NCBI GenBank assembly: GCA_050260015.1
Contig: JBLNBN010000036.1
Location: 3,898-67,897 of the forward strand
Reading direction: 5' to 3'
Source of the DNA: JBLNBN01 sp050260015
Lineage (GTDB): Bacteria > Bacteroidota > Ignavibacteria > Kapaibacteriales > UBA2268
Length of the DNA: 64,000 nucleotides
The notes below the pieces were generated by a model. The model worked only from the letters and a program-made list of their open reading frames with translations. It did not search any database and was not told the origin of the DNA. How positions within the stretch are numbered: the first letter of the stretch is position 1; the number at the start of each line of letters is the position of its first letter. Position numbers and translations under genes: made by a program. This document shows, in pieces, positions 62,222-64,000 of this stretch.

Positions 62222-63675
62222 GCATGGAACAACTTATTTTTGAAAAATCACGCGCCGGCAGACGCGGCTATACGCTCCCGAAATTAGACGTCGAAAGCGC
62301 GCCGGCCAATCAATTAATACCTGAAGAACTGCTTCGTAAGAATAAAGCCGAGCTGCCTGAAGTAAGCGAAAACGAGATCTCTCGCCACTTTATCAGGCTC
62401 TCCCACCTGAACTATTCTATCGAGGAAGGGCTCTACCCGCTCGGCTCCTGCACCATGAAGTACAATCCGAAGGTTAATGAAAAAATCGCTTCGCTCCCAG
62501 GGTTTGCTGAATTGCATCCCGGAAGCGCCGAGGAGAACGTACAGGGAGCTCTCAAGCTAATGTACGAATTGGGCGAGGGGCTAAAGGAAGTCGTCGGGAT
62601 GAAGGGCGTTACGCTCCAACCCTCGGCTGGCTCGCAGGGCGAATTGACCGGTATATTGATGATCCGCGCTTATCACCTCGACCGCGGCGATACGAAGCGC
62701 ACCAAAATTTTAATCCCCGACTCCGCGCACGGCACTAACCCCGCGTCCGCGGCTATCGGCGGCTTCCAGATCGTCGGCGTTAAGTCCAACGAGCAGGGAC
62801 GCATCGATATAGAGGACCTCCGCTCGAAGTGCAACGACGAAGTCGCCGGCATCATGATCACCAACCCCAATACGCTCGGCGTTTTCGAGATCCAGATACA
62901 GGAAATCGAAAAGCTGATCCACGGTTGCGGCGGCTTGATGTACATGGACGGCGCGAACCTTAACGCCCTGATGGGCATCGTTCGCCCGGGCGACCTCGGG
63001 TTCGACGTTATGCATATTAACCTGCATAAGACGTTCTCGACGCCCCACGGCGGCGGCGGCCCCGGCTCCGGTCCCGTTTGCGTCGGCGAAAAGCTAGTTC
63101 CGTATTTGCCCGTTCCGCAGATCGAAAAGGTCGGCGAGGACTACTACCACTTAAAATACAAGTGCGAGAAGTCAATCGGCAAGATGCACTCCTTCTTCGG
63201 GAACTTCGGCGTGCTCGTTCGCGCGTACACGTACCTTCGTATGCTTAGCGGCAAAGGGCTCCGCGAAGCCAGCGAAAACGCTATCCTGAACGCGAACTAT
63301 ATTAAATCGATCGTCAAAAAGAACTTCGAGTTCCCCTACGACGAGCAGTGCATGCACGAATTCGTTATGAGCGGCGACCGACAGAAGAAGCAGGGCGTCA
63401 CTACGAAGGACATCGCGAAGAGATTGCTCGACTACGGCTACCACGCCCCGACGATCTACTTCCCGTTAATCGTACACGAAGCCATGCTCGTAGAGCCGAC
63501 CGAGACGGAAACTATCGAGAGCTTGCGCGAATTCGCTGAAACTCTTAATAAGATAGCTCACGAAGCCGCCACCGAACCCGAATTGGTGACCGGCGCCCCG
63601 CGCACGACCTACGTCCGCCGCCTGAACGACGCGCTCGCGGCCCGCAACCTAAACGTTAAATGGGAAAACAAGTAA
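62218..63675 (+). CDS. gcvPB: Glycine dehydrogenase (decarboxylating) subunit 2
   Basis: A 485-residue C-terminal half of the split glycine cleavage P-protein. The PLP lysine is in NLHKTFSTPHGGGGPGSGP, and the LYPLGSCTMKYNP segment near the start is typical of the GcvPB subunit. The partner GcvPA is not in the window. The start overlaps rnc by four bases (ATGA); ATG 62224 is an alternative. Confidence 0.95.
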   Translation: MSMEQLIFEKSRAGRRGYTLPKLDVESAPANQLIPEELLRKNKAELPEVSENEISRHFIRLSHLNYSIEEGLYPLGSCTMKYNPKVNEKIASLPGFAELHPGSAEENVQGALKLMYELGEGLKEVVGMKGVTLQPSAGSQGELTGILMIRAYHLDRGDTKRTKILIPDSAHGTNPASAAIGGFQIVGVKSNEQGRIDIEDLRSKCNDEVAGIMITNPNTLGVFEIQIQEIEKLIHGCGGLMYMDGANLNALMGIVRPGDLGFDVMHINLHKTFSTPHGGGGPGSGPVCVGEKLVPYLPVPQIEKVGEDYYHLKYKCEKSIGKMHSFFGNFGVLVRAYTYLRMLSGKGLREASENAILNANYIKSIVKKNFEFPYDEQCMHEFVMSGDRQKKQGVTTKDIAKRLLDYGYHAPTIYFPLIVHEAMLVEPTETETIESLREFAETLNKIAHEAATEPELVTGAPRTTYVRRLNDALAARNLNVKWENK

Positions 63676-64000
63676 GCTAATTTCCTGTTGATTCAACTTC
63701 TTAAGAAACCCTGCGGCCAACCGCGGGGTTTTTTCATTTAATAGGGATCATTGATCATTTATCAGCGCGCCGCAGGCATTTTATTCTAAATTGACGCGCA
63801 AGCGCTTGGAAAACCAGTATTTAGTCATGCCCGCGCAGGCGGGCATCTAAATTGTCTGAACCTTTGATTAAGCAGATTTATATGATTTTTATGATTAAGA
63901 TTTCGAAAATGCGCGCAAGCGCTTGAAATATATGGACCTGTCATTCCGAAGCGCAGCGAGGAATCCAAATTGTCTGAACCTTTGATTAACCTGATTTATA
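63676..64000. repeat. Terminator and dispersed repeats at the window end
   Basis: A hairpin at 63707 ends gcvPB. Beyond it, TTGATCATTTATCAG at 63749 matches one at 50270; GACGCGCAAGCGCTTGG (63793-63809) and GCGCGCAAGCGCTTG (63911-63925) recur; CTGAACCTTTGATTAA appears twice (63857 and 63975); and GTCATTCCGAAGCGCAGCGA at 63940. No gene. Confidence 0.6.
63707..63735 (+). terminator. Rho-independent terminator
   Basis: AACCCTGCGG pairs with CCGCGGGGTT (one mismatch) around CCAA, followed by TTTT, after gcvPB. Confidence 0.85.

Overview
The window reads as a chromosome segment of a Gram-negative bacterium of the Bacteroidota/Chlorobiota (FCB) branch, perhaps near Ignavibacteria or Kapabacteria. 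The evidence is an outer-membrane gene set (lptB, lptC, kdsA, exbB-exbD-exbD-tonB, an RlpA-like protein), a secreted protein with a C-terminal type IX secretion sorting domain, and the fab cluster order. The lineage is an inference from gene content; there is no rRNA in the window. Core genes have roughly balanced base composition. Two genes, at 654-2564 and 15490-16854, are strikingly AT-rich and look acquired.

Layout. 0.2-12 kb is an accessory-like stretch: a tautomerase, an AT-rich protein with a nucleotide-cyclase-like domain, exported hypothetical proteins and a lipoprotein, an aldo/keto reductase, a VOC protein, a methyltransferase, rsgA, an SRPBCC protein, an acetate transporter and a DUF2975/HTH pair. 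12.7-17 kb holds mtaB, then a REP-associated tyrosine transposase (RAYT) embedded in about six full or partial copies of a roughly 150-bp repeat that folds into four small hairpins, then an AT-rich AlbA_2 (Schlafen-type) protein whose edge abuts a truncated repeat copy. 17.4-27 kb has a NifX-like protein, priA, an HtrA protease, lptB, an RlpA-like protein, a TPR protein with a DUF3467 partner, and an AAA ATPase behind a striking repeat/palindrome operator candidate. 27-34 kb has gatE-gatD (the amidotransferase class regarded as archaeal), prfB with an intact programmed +1 frameshift, a mannose-1-phosphate guanylyltransferase and hutI. 34.9-37 kb is the type IX cargo protein.

37-47 kb is housekeeping: comB-ftsK on the minus strand; then kdsA-lptC-tpiA-pgsA-pgpA (LPS sugar, LPS transport, triose phosphate and phosphatidylglycerol synthesis) in an overlapping array; an HU protein with a Lys/Ala tail; pyrB; prmC; and a STAS protein. 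47.4-55 kb is an energised outer-membrane transport block: exbB, two exbD, tonB, a repeat-rich gap, a second tonB paralogue, a PstS-like lipoprotein and a large TPR protein. 55.2-63.7 kb is the classic DUF177-rpmF-plsX-fabH-fabD-fabG-acpP-fabF-rnc cluster, with gcvPB translationally coupled to rnc.

Many intergenic gaps (10.3-10.8, 12.1-12.7, 17.0-17.3, 34.2-34.8, 50.2-51.0, 63.7-64.0 kb) carry members of several dispersed repeat families rather than genes. I saw no tRNA, rRNA, CRISPR array or prophage. I did not find a clear multi-gene system that looks wholly new. The best candidates for a second look are the AT-rich cyclase-like gene, the RAYT/REP array with its neighbouring AlbA_2 island, bacterial gatDE, and the structured intergenic element at 23.64-23.76 kb.
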